Positions 9,935-23,810 of a DNA stretch of 64,000 bases are shown piece after piece. The notes under the pieces were generated by a model. That model was not told where the DNA came from. It saw only the letters and a list, made by a program, of their open reading frames with translations, and did no database searches. Each line of letters starts with the position of its first letter. Position 1 is the first letter of the stretch. The DNA comes from Apostichopus japonicus. Taxonomy: Eukaryota; Echinodermata; Holothuroidea; Aspidochirotida; Stichopodidae. The stretch is taken from positions 16,335,499 to 16,399,498 of the forward strand of contig NC_092565.1 in the NCBI RefSeq assembly GCF_037975245.1, given 5' to 3'. The translations under genes were made by a program, and so were the position numbers.

Positions 9935-12900
9935 ACTAACACACACACAGAAAACGCATACATTACAGGAGGTTAACGCCGAGTGGCTTGTAAGCTATTG
10001 CACACGCCCGGTTCTGGTCACTACACTTGTTCGATAAAATTTTGTACGTTGCTAGCTTCTCAGCGCCAACGACCTTCAAATAACATGGTGGGTAGTAACC
10101 AGCTGCGTATGGAGACACCCATTCCAATTTATCACGGTAACGTAAGCTACATCGAAACCAGGGTATGTACAAGCAAATAATGTCATATTCAGGATCATTA
10201 GGCTTCAGAAAGTGTTTGGTTCATGATGTTTTGGGCATCATTTGTGGTTAAATAGGTCTACTAGTTACTTGTTAGGCCTACGGTTAGTCGCTAAGTTAAA
10301 CCTACTGATACTGATAGAACTTCTGCCTACTACTTTGTACTAGTACTAGGCTACTGTAGTACCAGTAGTAGTAGTGTTACTAACTACTACTACTATCCTC
10401 GTGCACCGAGCCATAGCTACGCCTAAACAGGAACTTTGCCCGGAGTAGCCTACCTTAGGCGTATAACTACATTAGCGCCTACATTAGCGGTGGGAATTCC
10501 ACACAGCCCTACTCCTAGTTATGCGAAATATCGTTCGCAATTCATCTCAGTGAATTGGAGAGAAATACGCCTTGGCTAGACCAACCCTTTTGATACTGAT
10601 AACATCAACAGTTCCAGAAATTTCTTTCCAAAACCAAATTTAGGCAAACAGCGCGATTAATTGTTTTGTATACCTTTTTGATATCTCAAAGCATATTCTT
10701 GATAACTGAGAGTGAGAACTCTAAAGTCTAATTAATTAATAATTATATTTATTATATATATTTTATTAGTTATACATAATTGTGAATGCCATACAGTATG
10801 TATGCAAAGCAAGGAACTGCCTAACTCCTTATTAATGATTGATTTGATTTATTACACTACAGGGTTAACCTTCGATGACAAGAATACAACTTACAAGTAG
10901 GCCTAGGCCTTTAGAATTTAAATAACATTAATTCTGTAGGAAGAGAGAGTCAAATTTAAGCTTCTTGGAACATGGTATTGTGGAAGCATCTACTCAACAC
11001 AGCTAGCAACATGTGAATTTGTGTAACTATTTTCCTAACTGCCATTTTGGCCAAGTTTGCTGTATAGACAACCCAAAATGCTTTTGTGATTTCTATTTCA
11101 TAAAGTTATTTACGGTTCATGAAATCCAAACTGGTATTTTGGAGCTGAATGGAATTTGAGGTAGTGTGCATAGTTCACATTGCATTAACTGCATTAATTT
11201 TGTGTTTTTTTTGTGTATACATGTATTTAAGAAAATAAAGCGGTAGGAGCTCCTGTGGCTTAGCTTTACTGCTTATGTTTAATTAGATGTGCATACCTGT
11301 AGTAAGTTTTCACGGTTTGGTGAAAACTAAAACCCGTTTTTTCTAGCAAAATAAACGAATCTGGCTCAAAAACTGTTTTTTTCCCCGATCCGAATTGCAT
11401 TGAAAACATCCAAATCTCTTGAGGTGACGCGATCGCATATATGTATTTTTGAAGCTTTACCAACAGCGTTCCAAGTCTACTTCGTTCACAGTAAAGGGTA
11501 AAAAATAAGGAGAATAAATTCAAGAAATGTTACTGTCTTCATGACTCCCTTTTTATTACCCATGTGCATTAAATTACTTAACTGTTAAAAATGTCGAAAA
11601 GATATGTGTTGGTGAAATGTTTTCTTAAAGTTTTAACATCATGTACACGTATCGTTTATCTTGTGTTTCCTGTACTTCACGAAGTTCAAGTTCGTGTTCA
11701 GAAAAAAATCACGGTCATCCTGATCACCCGATGGTCTCGTCAGCTAGAAAACTACTCTGATAATGACATGCAAGTAAATAGTTACTTACAATCGTCTAAG
11801 AATTTCTGTTAACTAAGGAAGAGTTTGCTTGGTTGTTTGCTTACTGTTTAACCTGCTAATGATGATAAAATAGAATTCGTTGGTTAACTCAAAACATTTT
11901 TGCCCCAGATGGAGAATCTTCCTAAACGTAGATGTTATTGTAATATCTCCCCCCCCCCCCCCCCCCCCGAGAAAACTACAATCAATTGCTCTACCCCCAT
12001 ATTTATGCTAAATAGATGTTATACTTTCGAAGATTAGGGCCGAGCGTAAACCCTATTATGACCAATTGGAGATCGTAAAAAAATTGCTTTACAAAAGGAT
12101 TGGTACAATAAATTCAGTAGTGGCTAACAAAGTGTTCGAAGGTACCAAATTGAACGAGGCTCTAGTCATGTTCGCGGGTGGTGTCTTTGCGGTAAAATCA
12201 ATTTCTCTTCAAGAAGTGAAGAACATTTACCGTCTACACTTTTAAGTACAAGTTGAAAAATATCACTGGCAAAAGCAGGGATTAGGTCGGCAAAGATCAT
12301 AAATTGTTTACGTTAAAGTTGGAAACATGTGTTCATCAACTAAAACGAACAATCAACTTAGAGACGCCTTGTCTGATAACTAATATGAAGAAATAATGAA
12401 AGGAAAATTACAAATAGAATAAAAGATCTACTAGCGTACAAAGAAGACTTGTCCAACAGCAACATCTGTAATTTCCAGCCATATATTCAACATATTTACT
12501 CCTTTAGTATTCCTTGGCTCAAGCCTGACGCCAGGTGTATCTTGTGAATAATGGACTGATTGGTCTATTAATTTTTTTTTTCTTTTTTATTTTCAACTCA
12601 TAGAGCCCTGCTCAAATATTTTCTCACTGCTAGGCCTGTGTTCTGGGACGGCTGCGTGCGCAGCTGTACATGTTGTAAAGTACAGTATTGTGGAGAGCGC
12701 AATGTACCTTTCAAGTTTTAACGAACATTTTTTGAACAAGAACTGTGCTCAATTTGTTTGAAAAGATTTTCTCCATATCCTCTAAGTACTGTTAAATTGA
12801 AGTAAAATAATAAGAACAACACAAAGAGGACAAACATGTTGGAAATAACAATTTTTTGAACTACAGTACATCTCGTCACTTGATGCAAGCATGTAAGGGC

Positions 12901-14876
12901 TGCATAGCCTAATGTTAGGCCTAGCTATCCACACTCAAGCACTTGTATATGGCGTGTGCCGATCGTAGCTGACAATGTCATCTAGCAGAAAAGCTTTCTC
13001 TTGTTGCAATTTAATTTCATATTGCAAAAAGAACAGTAAATAGGAGAAACCAAAATCAACAAATGATGGAGGAAAGCTTTAACTTTTGATTTTTCCAGTA
13101 TTTGCAATTCAAATTTGTTTTTTTTTTCATTTTTTTGGTTTTCTTAAAATAAAATATAGTACCGAAAATCGGTTTCCCGTGCAAGCATAACCTGTAGTCT
13201 ATTTGCACATGACTAATAATTATATAGGCGATGTCATTTCTTTTTTTAAAAAGCAACCTTCATCTCGTGCCTAGTCTGTTAGACCTAACAATAAGGCATG
13301 TGCCTTGAGCATGGTTTACACAAAGGACGCTCATCGAAAAACACACAGTTTAAAGTCCAATCCAGTCTACTATTATAGTAAATACCACCAAGGGGATGGA
13401 GTTTATTAACACAGTATCCGTAACTGGTAATATAGTGCATGCTTTCATAGTGCTCTTTGAAATAATCAGAATCACTTGCCAGGGCAAATTAGTTTAACAA
13501 TAGTCCAAGACGAGATGACAACATTTTTGTTTGTACTTGACCAAAATCAGCTTTGGTGGTCATCCAGCAGTTTACATCAAATTCAGATTGCATTGATATG
13601 TAATATACCCAAATAGGTGAAAAGATAAGTTGGTGCCGTCGTCCATCACTACTGAAATAATACAATACTGAAATAAAAACAAATAAAGCTGTAGCCCTAT
13701 GATCCACTCAATGGAAGTTTTACCCTGCCCAAAGCTGGTGTTCCTTTCATCAAGTCTAAACATCTCTCCTTAAGTGTACATATTGGTCATTCTTTGTTAT
13801 CCTGCACTACATTTTGTTTGCCATGAACCAAATTTGCTGTTTGGGCTGTAACCAGACCAGCAGATCTTCTATACATTACAATTTAAGAGTTCCAAACAAT
13901 TTAAGAGTTCAATGTCCAACCATTAACTCTAATTGAGGGGGTGACAGTACAGTGCTCTATAACAAGTTTTCCAAACTTAGGTGTAAAGGACAGCAATCGT
14001 AATTCAGAATACATTTTCAGATGTACTGTACAAAATGAATGTGAAGTACAATTTGTTGGTTTCATACATGTAGTAAAGCTCAACAATAAGGTACGAATAT
14101 TTGGTGTTATTTTGGACTACATTTTGTGCTATATTCGAAATAAAAACATATCACTTGTTTCCCATTTATTTTAATTCAATGAACAACAGCCTACTTTTCT
14201 GGTGTTATGAATTGCAGACTGTAATGAGTAGCATTATAAGTTACTGCAAAGGGCAAAGGCTACTGTATATACGATTTCAATTATATAATATACATGTATC
14301 TATGCTGTGCCATTGAAAGAGTGGTTAGGAATATGACAAACTGTACGGTAAATTCATTTTTCATAATATCAGCAGCTTGGCTCAAGGTTGTGTCCTTAAG
14401 TGATCGTTTTTGCCTGGAGGCAAATTGCCTTCACCAGGTTGCAGCCCTCTCAAAGATCACACGTTAATCATGCAAGGGATCTTGTGCTAGGTACTGGTAT
14501 GTTGGTCTGTAGCGCTCTACATGCAACCAATTGTATTTTGTTAAAACATAATTTAAGTTAATTGGTGTCTACAATTGTTCATCGTTCCTTTGCAAAAAAA
14601 GGAAATACTAAGCCAAGTTGAGGAAATACAGTATTGTGAGTTGTTGGTACTTGTAACTACAGTAGGTACAGTACAGGTTATTAGCTTCAAAGGTTTGTTC
14701 TGGACTTTCAGTCCTAGACACATTTACACGTACATGTTAACATACACACATACAGGCATGCATACTGTACAGTACATGCACTAGATGCAGTTTAAAGCCA
14801 AATGATAGATTTTGTAGATCAAACCATTCTCTTTTAAAACAGCAACCAAATTTTGAAATGCTTATTTGACATTATG
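9935..14876. other. long stretch without a recognised gene
   Basis: AT-rich DNA with a trinucleotide-like TAC/AGT patch near 10320-10395 and a C run at 11949-11968. Repeated AATTTAAGAGTTC text occurs near 13883-13915. No open frame has domain-like content. Confidence 0.4.
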
Positions 14877-15336
14877 CTGTAGACATACAACCTTTGCTAT
14901 CAATCATTCTTAATATTTATAGCCAAAGAATTAAAGCTTTGTCTCTCAAATGTCTGGGACTCATCTACTTTAGGATTACATTACCTTAGAGCTGTGTACT
15001 GGAAGTACATTGTAGGTTCACTTCAAATCAGTTGCACATCAATTTGATGATTAGAGAATTGTGGGAAGGTGAGTTTGTAATGTCTTGCAACCTTGTAATA
15101 TTACGCCTACTGCACAGTGCATTACGGTACATGTACCACTGGCTGATTTACTGTAGACATTCAATCTTTGCTATCAATCATTCTTAATATTTATAGCCAA
15201 AGAATTAAAAGCTGTGTCTCTCAAATGTGTGGGACTCATCTACTATAGGATTACAATACTTCAGAGCTGTGTACTGGAAGTACATTGTATTGCGCCTAAT
15301 GCACAGTGCATTACGGTACATGTACCACTGGCTGAT
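14877..15336. repeat. 274-bp tandem duplication with internal deletion
   Basis: The unit starting CTGTAGACAT at 14877 recurs at 15151. Both copies share TTTGCTATCAATCATTCTTA, GTGTACTGGAAGTACATTG and ACGGTACATGTACCACTGGC. The second copy lacks about 85 bp from the middle and ends at 15336. This is a local segmental duplication, diverged by a few percent. Confidence 0.85.
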
Positions 15337-15625
15337 CTATGGTGCTGTCAATTAAAAGGACTGTTGGGCTGGATGCAGTCATCTACAATTAATGTTCACA
15401 CATGTGTACATTTATTACTGTATTTGGCTTTTATTGTTCATTGTCTTTGATCACTGAATTTGATCTTTGATCATTGAATAATTGCACACGCTATGCACAT
15501 GTTGTTGTAAAGTTGTTAAATTTACTCCTCGGTTTTGGTCACATGATATTACCCGAAGTATGCAGTAATAGCTAAGATGCACTTTAAGAAACACTCAGCG
15601 TAAATGTACTGTAATAAAGTTCTGT
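15337..15625. other. no feature seen
   Basis: AT-rich spacer between the tandem duplication and the hAT-type element. Confidence 0.4.
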
Positions 15626-15633
15626 ATGTAGTC

Positions 15634-17531
15634 TAGGGCTGTGAGTTTTCGTTTAAAGACCTAAACGTTTAAACGGCCGATTTTTCGTTCGTTTAAACGT
15701 TTAAACGAATATCGCAAGAAAACGCCGAGTATAAAGGCGTGGGGTCCAGGGGACCGCCCTAGGGCCCTGGTGGGGCGAAGACCCCGGAAAAGGAAAGGGA
15801 ATTTTTTGCGTGTCTGGCGATAAAAAAATTCGCAGTTGAGGATGCAAAATACTGACAACTTTTTGAATTTAAATTGTCACAAAGCTGATGAAAAATTTTA
15901 AATGACAAGTTAGAGTAGCTGTATTATGTTATAAAATGAAAAGAGATTTAATCTGTTTTACAATCTTTAAAAAGTTTAACTTACAGAACCTCCGATATTA
16001 TGAAACAAAAAACGTTCGGCAAAGCCCCGTTTCTAGAATGCCTAACAATGAATAGGGCACACTAAACGTACATCAATTTACAACTGCAGTACGGTTTAAC
16101 CTACAGTAACTTAAATACTACGGTAGGATACTGTATATGTGCTCAGAATTTACCCAGGTACATTGCCAAACAACTGCGCGCTCATCCCCTGTCTAACACC
16201 TGTTTGTTAACGTTTTTGGCACGTTTCTAAGAAACGTTTCATAGAGTATTCCCCATGATACACGAGGCACAGTTCATACACGCAGCACACTTAAGATATC
16301 AAGCTATGGTCATCTTTATGAAAGTAAACCTTGTAATAAAATATGTTTTAGGCCACACGGCATGCTGTACGTTGTGGAGGCCTTACATGTGCTGTACTCT
16401 GTGGGCTACCCTGCGGTTACAAACGTAAGCCAGGCCGACCGCATCTACGATGGATTGACAATCTAACCAAATGGTCCGGCCGTTCTGCAGCCCAGCTACT
16501 CGAAGATGGCATGCACCGGATTAACATTATAAAAGGTTACAAACCTAAGAATGTTTATAATCTTCGGGGAGGTCAACGGGCCAATTTGGCTTATGATTAT
16601 TGATTGATTGATTGGCATGATTAACTAATGCTAAACATTATTTCCATGTTCTTGTAGAAAACGTCAAGTTCGCAAAATACAATTGGTTGTGTTTTTGTAG
16701 TTACGTGAGATCCGTAACAGACGAGGTGGTTAGGCTATTTGCTATACACTTAACTGTGGTAGTACATTATTTTTTCCCGTATTTTTGGAAATTCTAGAAA
16801 ATACTTTCTTTTCCCCCGCTTAACACCAGATGTGGTCTTACGGTTTATTCATAAATGGGTGTACTAGAGCCTTGTTTACATGACATTAGTTGCATTTAGC
16901 ACGATTTGCCAGTTTCGCGTGAATTTTTCGAAAGTGTTTTGCTGGATCTTTCGTAAAATTTGAAAGGTGTACCAACTTACTTTTCGTACACAATTGGTAA
17001 TTTCTCTACTGATTTTCATAGTTTTTTTTTTTTACGATCTCCAATCGATAAATTTCCTTTGATCATGTATTTGAACAACTATTACCAAGTCGAGTATTCG
17101 ACCCGGTATTGTCTGGTCGGAGAGTTCAAAGTGATGGACAGGGATTGTAATCATTTCCATCGAACATGCATTGACTGGATTATCTGCGCCGCCGCTGTCG
17201 GCTCGATATAAAGTACACTTGTGCCGCGAATCAGGAAGTTTTCACAAAGGATTACAGCGTTCAAGTTTAAGCCATTCATATCGCCGGATACATCGGGGGG
17301 GGGGGACAAAAGTAGGATTACTTTCGCGGTTTATGATTCGACTGATCGTAAGTTGTTTTGTTATTTCACGTAGTAGACAAAATATACACGGGAATGGATA
17401 CGCGATTTTTGCCAATAATTTAATTTTCAGTTGATATCATAGTTTCGTTTAAACATTCATCAGGTTTTATTAAACGTTTAAACGATGTTTCGTTCGTTTA
17501 CACGTTTAAACGTGTAAACGGCACAGCCCTA
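15634..17531. mobile_element. non-autonomous hAT-type transposon, 8-bp TSD
   Basis: A 1,898-bp element. The left end TAGGGCTGTGAG and the right end (inverted) TAGGGCTGTGCC form a 10-bp perfect terminal repeat. Both are followed by subterminal arrays built from GTTTAAACG (left AAACGTTTAAACG, right ACGTTTAAACGTGTAAACG). The flanks are a perfect 8-bp duplication ATGTAGTC (15626-15633 and 17532-17539). The TAGGGCTGTG end, 8-bp duplication and clustered subterminal repeats are hAT hallmarks. No hAT transposase is readable inside; the interior carries a LINE 3' fragment (16376-16614) and a G run at 17295-17304. It was presumably mobilised by a transposase encoded elsewhere. Confidence 0.9.
16376..16614 (+). 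pseudogene. LINE 3' fragment (RT-ORF tail) nested in the hAT element
   Basis: A reading frame through 16424-16603 gives GYKRKPGRPHLRWIDNLTKW, then SGRSAAQLLEDG, and stops at TGA 16601. The GRPxxRW(x)DN(L)xKW segment is characteristic of the extreme C-terminus of many non-LTR reverse-transcriptase ORFs. It is followed at once by an (ATTG)n microsatellite tail, as expected for a LINE 3' end. Upstream coding sequence is missing, so this is a 5'-truncated insertion or a captured piece. Confidence 0.7.
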
Positions 17532-17539
17532 ATGTAGTC

Positions 17540-20114
17540 TTCTGCTTAAAAAACAAATTACAGTAACAGAGTATACCTTTATGTCAACTGCTTGCCATTA
17601 ATTTATCTCAAAGGAACTGTCCTATAAAAGTAATTCCTCCCCTGAATCAGTCATGATGATAATGATCTAGTCTGAAATGTTGTATATATCGTAATGTGCC
17701 AAAGATTTCATAATGTATCAATGTCACCAAACAGACCAAGAAACCCTTCTTGAAAAGGGGTAAAGCTAAATCACAAACTGCAAATATTAACAGCAAGAAC
17801 AGATTAATGCGACCATGTACAGTACTACTATAGTACTGTAGTATATGTTATATGTATACCAGTATATGAAAGATTGAGAGACACAAATTGTAGCTCGGTA
17901 CTGATACGTAACAACAACGTTGTATTCGTATAACTGGGACAACAATTTATAGAAACACAGAGGTAGCACTCCTTCTATGTTTCAACAAAATTGTTTGCAG
18001 TTAAACCTAAACTTTGACCTGTGGTGTGTTCAATTTCCTCTTCCATCTATAGCATTCTGAGCTCATTCCTTTATAGTACATTAACGGCTGATTATGCAAT
18101 AGTATACATACCAAAGATCTGAAGGATAAAGTTTGGTCTAACGTGTACTTTCAATGAATTTTGCAGAAGGTTTGTATTAGTTTGTAATATAAAATCCTTA
18201 TCTTCTAATGCCTCATCTTAACAGTACTTCCCAGGCAACAAGCATCAGATGATGAAGTTGATAGTGAATGAGCTCAGGGTTGTGAAGATAAAAAGGAGTA
18301 TCCAACAGTCCAGTGTTTTATTAACAAATAATGTCAATTAATAATTTAAAGATAATTCTCCAGGTCCATCCACTACAGTAACTGCAATTTTTAACACATT
18401 TCAGAAATCTCCATTGAGATATCAGGTCAGGGACACAGCAATTGATTCATTTTGACATGATTTAGAATGCCATAAATTCCCAGAGGCCTTCCTCATTCCA
18501 CTCCTATGACTGGAATCTATATTTCACCTCTTGAAAATGTCATTTCAAGATTTTGAAATATAAAATATAGATATGATGCAGTGATAATGTAGCTTACCTA
18601 TAGAGCAGGGGTTGAGGCAGAAATGGTAGATGTGGGTGTCTAAATTTTTAAAGTGGGTGTCCTACCTTTTTAGGGCACCATGATGCTTTGGCATCATTGT
18701 GATCACAAAGCGATCGCCCCTCACGGCGAGGTTCAAGGTGCCTGCTGGCCCTGCCTTAAGGGCCCTAGTGGGCCGTAAAGTTCTCAGAGGTTACACGTCT
18801 GTCCAGTGGGTTGTACCACTGTCCTCTGTTATGTAGTTTCATGTATTTTACTGGCTTTTATGTAATGGCCATGAAACCCCAATAAATTGGAGCAGAACAA
18901 GTCATGGTTTTGGCAAGGCATCACACTTCAAAGATTTTGTTTACTGTACATGTAACAGACAAAGTAAGTTAGAACTGATATATGCACTGTTCTGTTCACC
19001 TGTGTTTGGTATTTAAGCATGAAAGCAGAGGTCACAATTTATAGAGTACAGTATATACATACTGTATGCTTGGACTGCTGGAGAAAATACCTTTGAGGTT
19101 GATCATGGTTCTGTTTGTTGTTTAAAAATAATATACATACAATTGACAACACTGTTTTTCAGGGAACAATGTGTGTTTCGATGTTAGTTGTAATTGCAAG
19201 GTTTATGTATAATTTATTATTAACGGTTAGTGACTTTAAATACTAACATTTTCTCTGTGTGCTGCAAAACTGCTATATACAGTACAGTACTGAACATATA
19301 ACTTTTCAGTTGTGTTGCAATTTAGCCACTTACTTGTAATGTCCCATGCAAATAGTATTTACTGTACGAATAATTTTTTTTATTTGGGGGGCGGAGGAGC
19401 GGGGGAAGGTAGCATTATTACTTCTCACAGTCTGTTTCTGTCACCACATGTTACAATGCATATAATACATGTATAGTCACTGGGTGATAGTGACTTCTGC
19501 TTGACAAAAACATCTGAACTCAAGATATTGGGGCATCATCACTAAAACTTAGGGGTTGCTTGGGCAAGCTCCAGGAATTTAACATATAGGTGATGGCTAT
19601 GAATTGTTTATAAACAACTGCCCCTGATAAGGAAAACTTTATGGTCTCTTTTCCTACTTTTAAAATAAACTAATCTAGGCAGTAAAAGGATGTGTCTTCC
19701 ATAATTTATGACCACTTGATAACTTGTGACCTTTATCAGCTCTTATTTCTTTCTCTTTCAATTGATAGCACTGGCAAGTATAGTATTGTAAAGTTATGGA
19801 TACTTAACTCATCTTTCGGTTCAAAATGACATTACAGTAAAATGACAAGTGGCTGGTCAAGCAAACAAATTTTGAAGATCTAATATCTAGGCCTAATCAT
19901 CTGTAAACTGTGTGTCAGTCCTAAATGCACTAGTTACTGTACTCTTCTCTTTGAAGTTAATAGCATTAGTTATACCTCTGTTACATTGTATGTTGCTTAT
20001 CAAGTTCTGTGTGTTGCCTAAGCAGACCATCACCACCAGCCCCCCCTCCCCTCCTGTGCACCTCTGTCAAATAGTACAGTAGATTGATACTGTATGAAAA
20101 TGATTATTACACAA
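17540..20114. other. no gene seen; possible repeat fragment at 18610-18900
   Basis: Mostly AT-rich. A GC-richer patch at about 18690-18830 (CGATCGCCCC, GGGCCCTAGTGGGCC) ends at CCCCAATAAATT near 18885. It looks like the 3' part of a retroelement, but I cannot name it. A G-rich run occurs at 19385-19407. Confidence 0.35.
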
Positions 20115-20351
20115 GCCTTGTTCACATTTAAAGAATGCAACTTGGGTAACCGATACAGCAAGGGCGATCACAAACTTCGTAGTGTGAATTTTTGTGAACC
20201 CATCAATGTTCTCAGGATCAGACTGCCCGTTCTTAAGTATGGACACATCGGGGTGGGGGCATGGTATGGGGGGTCAGCTTTATTTACCTCCACTGAGGCA
20301 AAGGAAGATTCTGAAATCCCTTGGAATGCATACTCAAATGTGATCAAGGCC
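20115..20351. mobile_element. MITE family A, copy 2
   Basis: The left end GCCTTGTTCACATTTAAAG and the right end CTCAAATGTGATCAAGGCC are inverted repeats of about 16 bp with one or two mismatches. The interior matches copy 1 at 4801-5135 in the same order (GGGCGATCACAAACTT, CGTAGTGTGAA, GGGTCAGCTTTATTTACCTC). At about 237 bp it cannot encode a transposase. No convincing target duplication was found. Confidence 0.7.
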
Positions 20352-22119
20352 ATTGGAAAGAGTTTCCCCTTAAGTTAAGTACTAAGTGGTTTGAAGATAT
20401 ATGTAAAACAGCTCTTTGAGTTGGTTTTGAACACTTCTTGATGTTATATACATACATGGCTTATACTCAGGACTACAGTAACAATACTGTCCATACAGTA
20501 GATTAGCATGACTAGGCAAGTTTGATTTCAAATGGTGAAGAACAGTTACTGAAAGCTTGATGTGTGATTAATACTGTCTAGGACACAAAATGTTTTGAAA
20601 TGACTTTATTGATGAAGTACAATGCTCACTCTACTTTCATTTGTTGCAGTTCAGGAAACAAGTCTTTGATTGATCATTTTAATGGAGTCTTTACTCTTTA
20701 AATTAATTCAAAAGGATAGTTGTAGACTTGTCAAAACTTGTGTAAATTAGTTACCAAATGCTAATGTTCGGTTTTGTAAGCTGCTTATACAGTGTATGTG
20801 GCAGCAACCAGAGGTCTAGTATTACTGAAAATAAGATTTAATTGACCAATAAGAATTGAGCTAGTTGTAAAAGGAGTTTCTCATCAATTGAGTGAACATT
20901 GTGAAAATGGAAATTAATGATACCACTCGATTCATAAACATTTAGCTTCTCAAATTTTTTTTTTTTCATGTTAACTAGTATGATTCACATGTATCCAAAT
21001 TAAGGAACATTGGAAATTTGAAAATGTTGATGTTTCTCCTTTACAGTACTTTTAAGATGTGCAGCATAACTTGCCTGTAGTTACAGTAGGATAGTCTTGA
21101 AAGCTACTGCAGTTATGTACATGACAGGTTGTTAATATCGTTATCAGTGATGGATGCTTTCATCCTGCAAAGTGCAATCTTGTTTCCCTCACAATTTATT
21201 TTCCTTATCAGCATGTATCCTGAAAATTGAATGAGAAACAGAAAGATGTCTTCATAAACTTATAATACAGCTCATGGTCAGATTGTAGACTGTGAACTGA
21301 CCCATGCACTCTCATGAGAATTTAATCAAAGTCCTCTTGGGAGTTGGTAAGTAAGTAGGTGTGCAAATTAATCTTTCATGTTTGATATGAATAAGTAGAT
21401 GGACACCATGTCTTGCTTTCGTTGACAGGAACAATGAATTTGCACAGGAGTCGGAGCTTATGACAGTGATACCCTGTAGTGGTTAATTGAGACTAACAGA
21501 AACTCAAGTGCTCTGACAATATACTGAACAAGTACAGAAGCCTGGGTGTACATGTGTCTTCCCAGGGAGCTATTAAGGTGATTCTGTGAGTTTGGAAGAA
21601 AAAGGAATTTATACATAAAGCTGTTCATTTTCAAAACATGGAACTTCGTTTAAGCTGCTAATCTGCCAAACCATGAACAATAAGAGAGTTTGAGAAATTA
21701 AAAATTAAAAATATCCAAAAATTTATCCGCTGAAGACAGATTTCATTCATGTATTCTGTTACCTGTATTCTGTTCTTGATTTGAACAAGCCAATGATAGA
21801 GTTCACTGTAATGCATATTCAGTACCAATGAAGCTCTCCTTTCCCGAAGAACAGCTGATTGTCTATGTAACTATCAGACTTGTGACAATAGTAACCAGAA
21901 TGCAAAATGCATTGAGGTTTCGATGACTTTAATGCACTAGACTTCTGCTTGTTAGTATAACCAGAACTAGCTGTTACAATAACACTATGACATGCTAACA
22001 CAGGTCAGTCTACTGTACGTGGTTATACACACCTCCATCAAAAGCAATAGGGTTCTTGTACTCAATGTTATGAATCCACACACCAAGTATTACAAAACCA
22101 AACCAAATCTCTTAATAAC
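20352..22119. other. no gene seen
   Basis: AT-rich sequence. No open frame, splice-supported exon or repeat that I can defend. Confidence 0.4.
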
Positions 22120-23810
22120 TTCGCACATTAGGGTTGCAGAGGAGTCCACTTATGGACAAGTTAGATTGGAATATGCCCACAAAACTTCAAAGAATCAACT
22201 TGAAAGAAGCTAATACAGGTCACTGGAGGTCAACCTGAGGTCAAAGGTCACCCAAATGCAGTTTGACCATTGTATTACAATAGCGTAACTCTCAACCCTG
22301 TCTGTGGTAGTTTCACAAGTTATCGGAAAAAAAACACATTTTGACCCATAAATGACCTTTGGTGACCTTGGATCACATCACGGTTATTTTGGAAAATGTG
22401 TCCCTACTTCATTCACAACTTTTCCTAATATACCAGCCATGTCAGACTTCGTGACTAGAAGTTGATGCAAAAATTAGCATAAGTTGGGAGTTTTTTACAC
22501 ATAATCAACCTTGAATGACCTTGGATGACCTAATGGTTTTTATCAAAAATGTTCCTCTTGATGATGTGCACTCTGTCTTAAAATCCCAACCTTGAGGGAC
22601 ATTTGGTTCTCACGCTATTGCAAAAATACTAGTTTTTGACCCCTAATTGACCTTTGTTTACCTTGGATCATAACCGTTATGTTTTGAAATGATCCCTTAC
22701 CCCATTCACAGCTAGTCCCAAAATATCAACCATGTTGGACCCTGTCAGTGGTAGTTTCACAAGTTATTGAGGAAAAAAAAAACACATTTTGACCCATAAA
22801 TGACCTTTGGTGACCTTGGATCACATCACGGTTATTTTTGAAAATGTGTCCCTACTCCATTCACAACTTGTCCTAATATACCAGCCATGTCAGACTTCGT
22901 GACTAGAAGTTGTTGCAAAAATTAGCATAAGTTGGGAGTTTTTTGCACATAATCAACCTTGAATGACCTTGGATGACCTGATGGTTTTTATCAAAAATGT
23001 TTCTCTTGATGAGGTGCACTCTGTCCTAAAATTTGTTTGGCCTACAATGTACACACATAATGTTATTGCTAGAAATGTATCAAAACCAACCTTTGGCCCC
23101 TCATAACTTGAGAACTGGGTGTCCGATTGAAGCGGGAGTTGGTTTCCTATATTCAGCACAAAAAGCTCTATCATATGTCACCAATTTTTTAAACTTATCT
23201 TTGTTCTGTTTTGTTTTGCCCCGTATCTCCTAAAATGAGCATATTTTTTAAGATTTGACCTTTGACCTTTTGACCTCGCAGTCAGATGTAGTTTGACACG
23301 CTCATTCCAAAAAGCAACATGACAAGTCTGTGCGACCATCCTAACTGTACTTATTAAAAAACAAAAACATTGACCTCTGATAACTTCGCACACGAAGGTC
23401 GCACAGGGGTCAACTATGGACCATTTTAATCGGAAGGTACCTTTGAGATCCGATTATGGCCACGAAAATTCAAATAACCCAAAAAATTGATAAAGGTCAC
23501 CGGAGGTCAACCTGAGGTCAAAGGTCACCTAGATGCGGGTCGACTCCCTGATTACAATAGCGTAACTCCCAACCTTCACGGACATTTGGTTCTCAAGTTA
23601 TTGCAAAAATACTAGTTTTTGACCCCTGATTGACCTTTGTTGACCTTGGATCACATGACCGTTATGTTTTGAAATGATCCCTTACCCCATTCACAACTGG
23701 TCCCAAAATATCAACCATGTCGGATCCTGTCAATGGGAGTTATTGCTTGTTTTAATATTTTGGTTTTTGGCCTCTAACTGACCTTTGGTGACCTTCACAG
23801 GCAACACAAA
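22120..23810. repeat. complex repeat block rich in AGGTCA/TGACCT half-sites
   Basis: The block is built from related modules. A segment of about 290 bp (22306-22597) recurs at 22746-23029, a period of about 440 bp. The 22586-22745 module recurs at 23568-23735, and the 22124-22299 module at 23386-23577. Throughout runs TGACCTTTGGTGACCTTGG and its variants. At 22217-22250 and 23493-23528 four AGGTCA hexamers follow one another with spacers of 4, 5 and 1 bases. The modular, diverged structure suggests an old higher-order tandem or dispersed repeat family rather than a gene. Confidence 0.8.

Noticed and set aside
9674-9976. 100-codon frame over the tRNA-like region
   Set aside because: It overlaps the minus-strand SINE head, where the GDRTPNL-type translation comes from the B-box; typical of tRNA-derived repeats read as protein.
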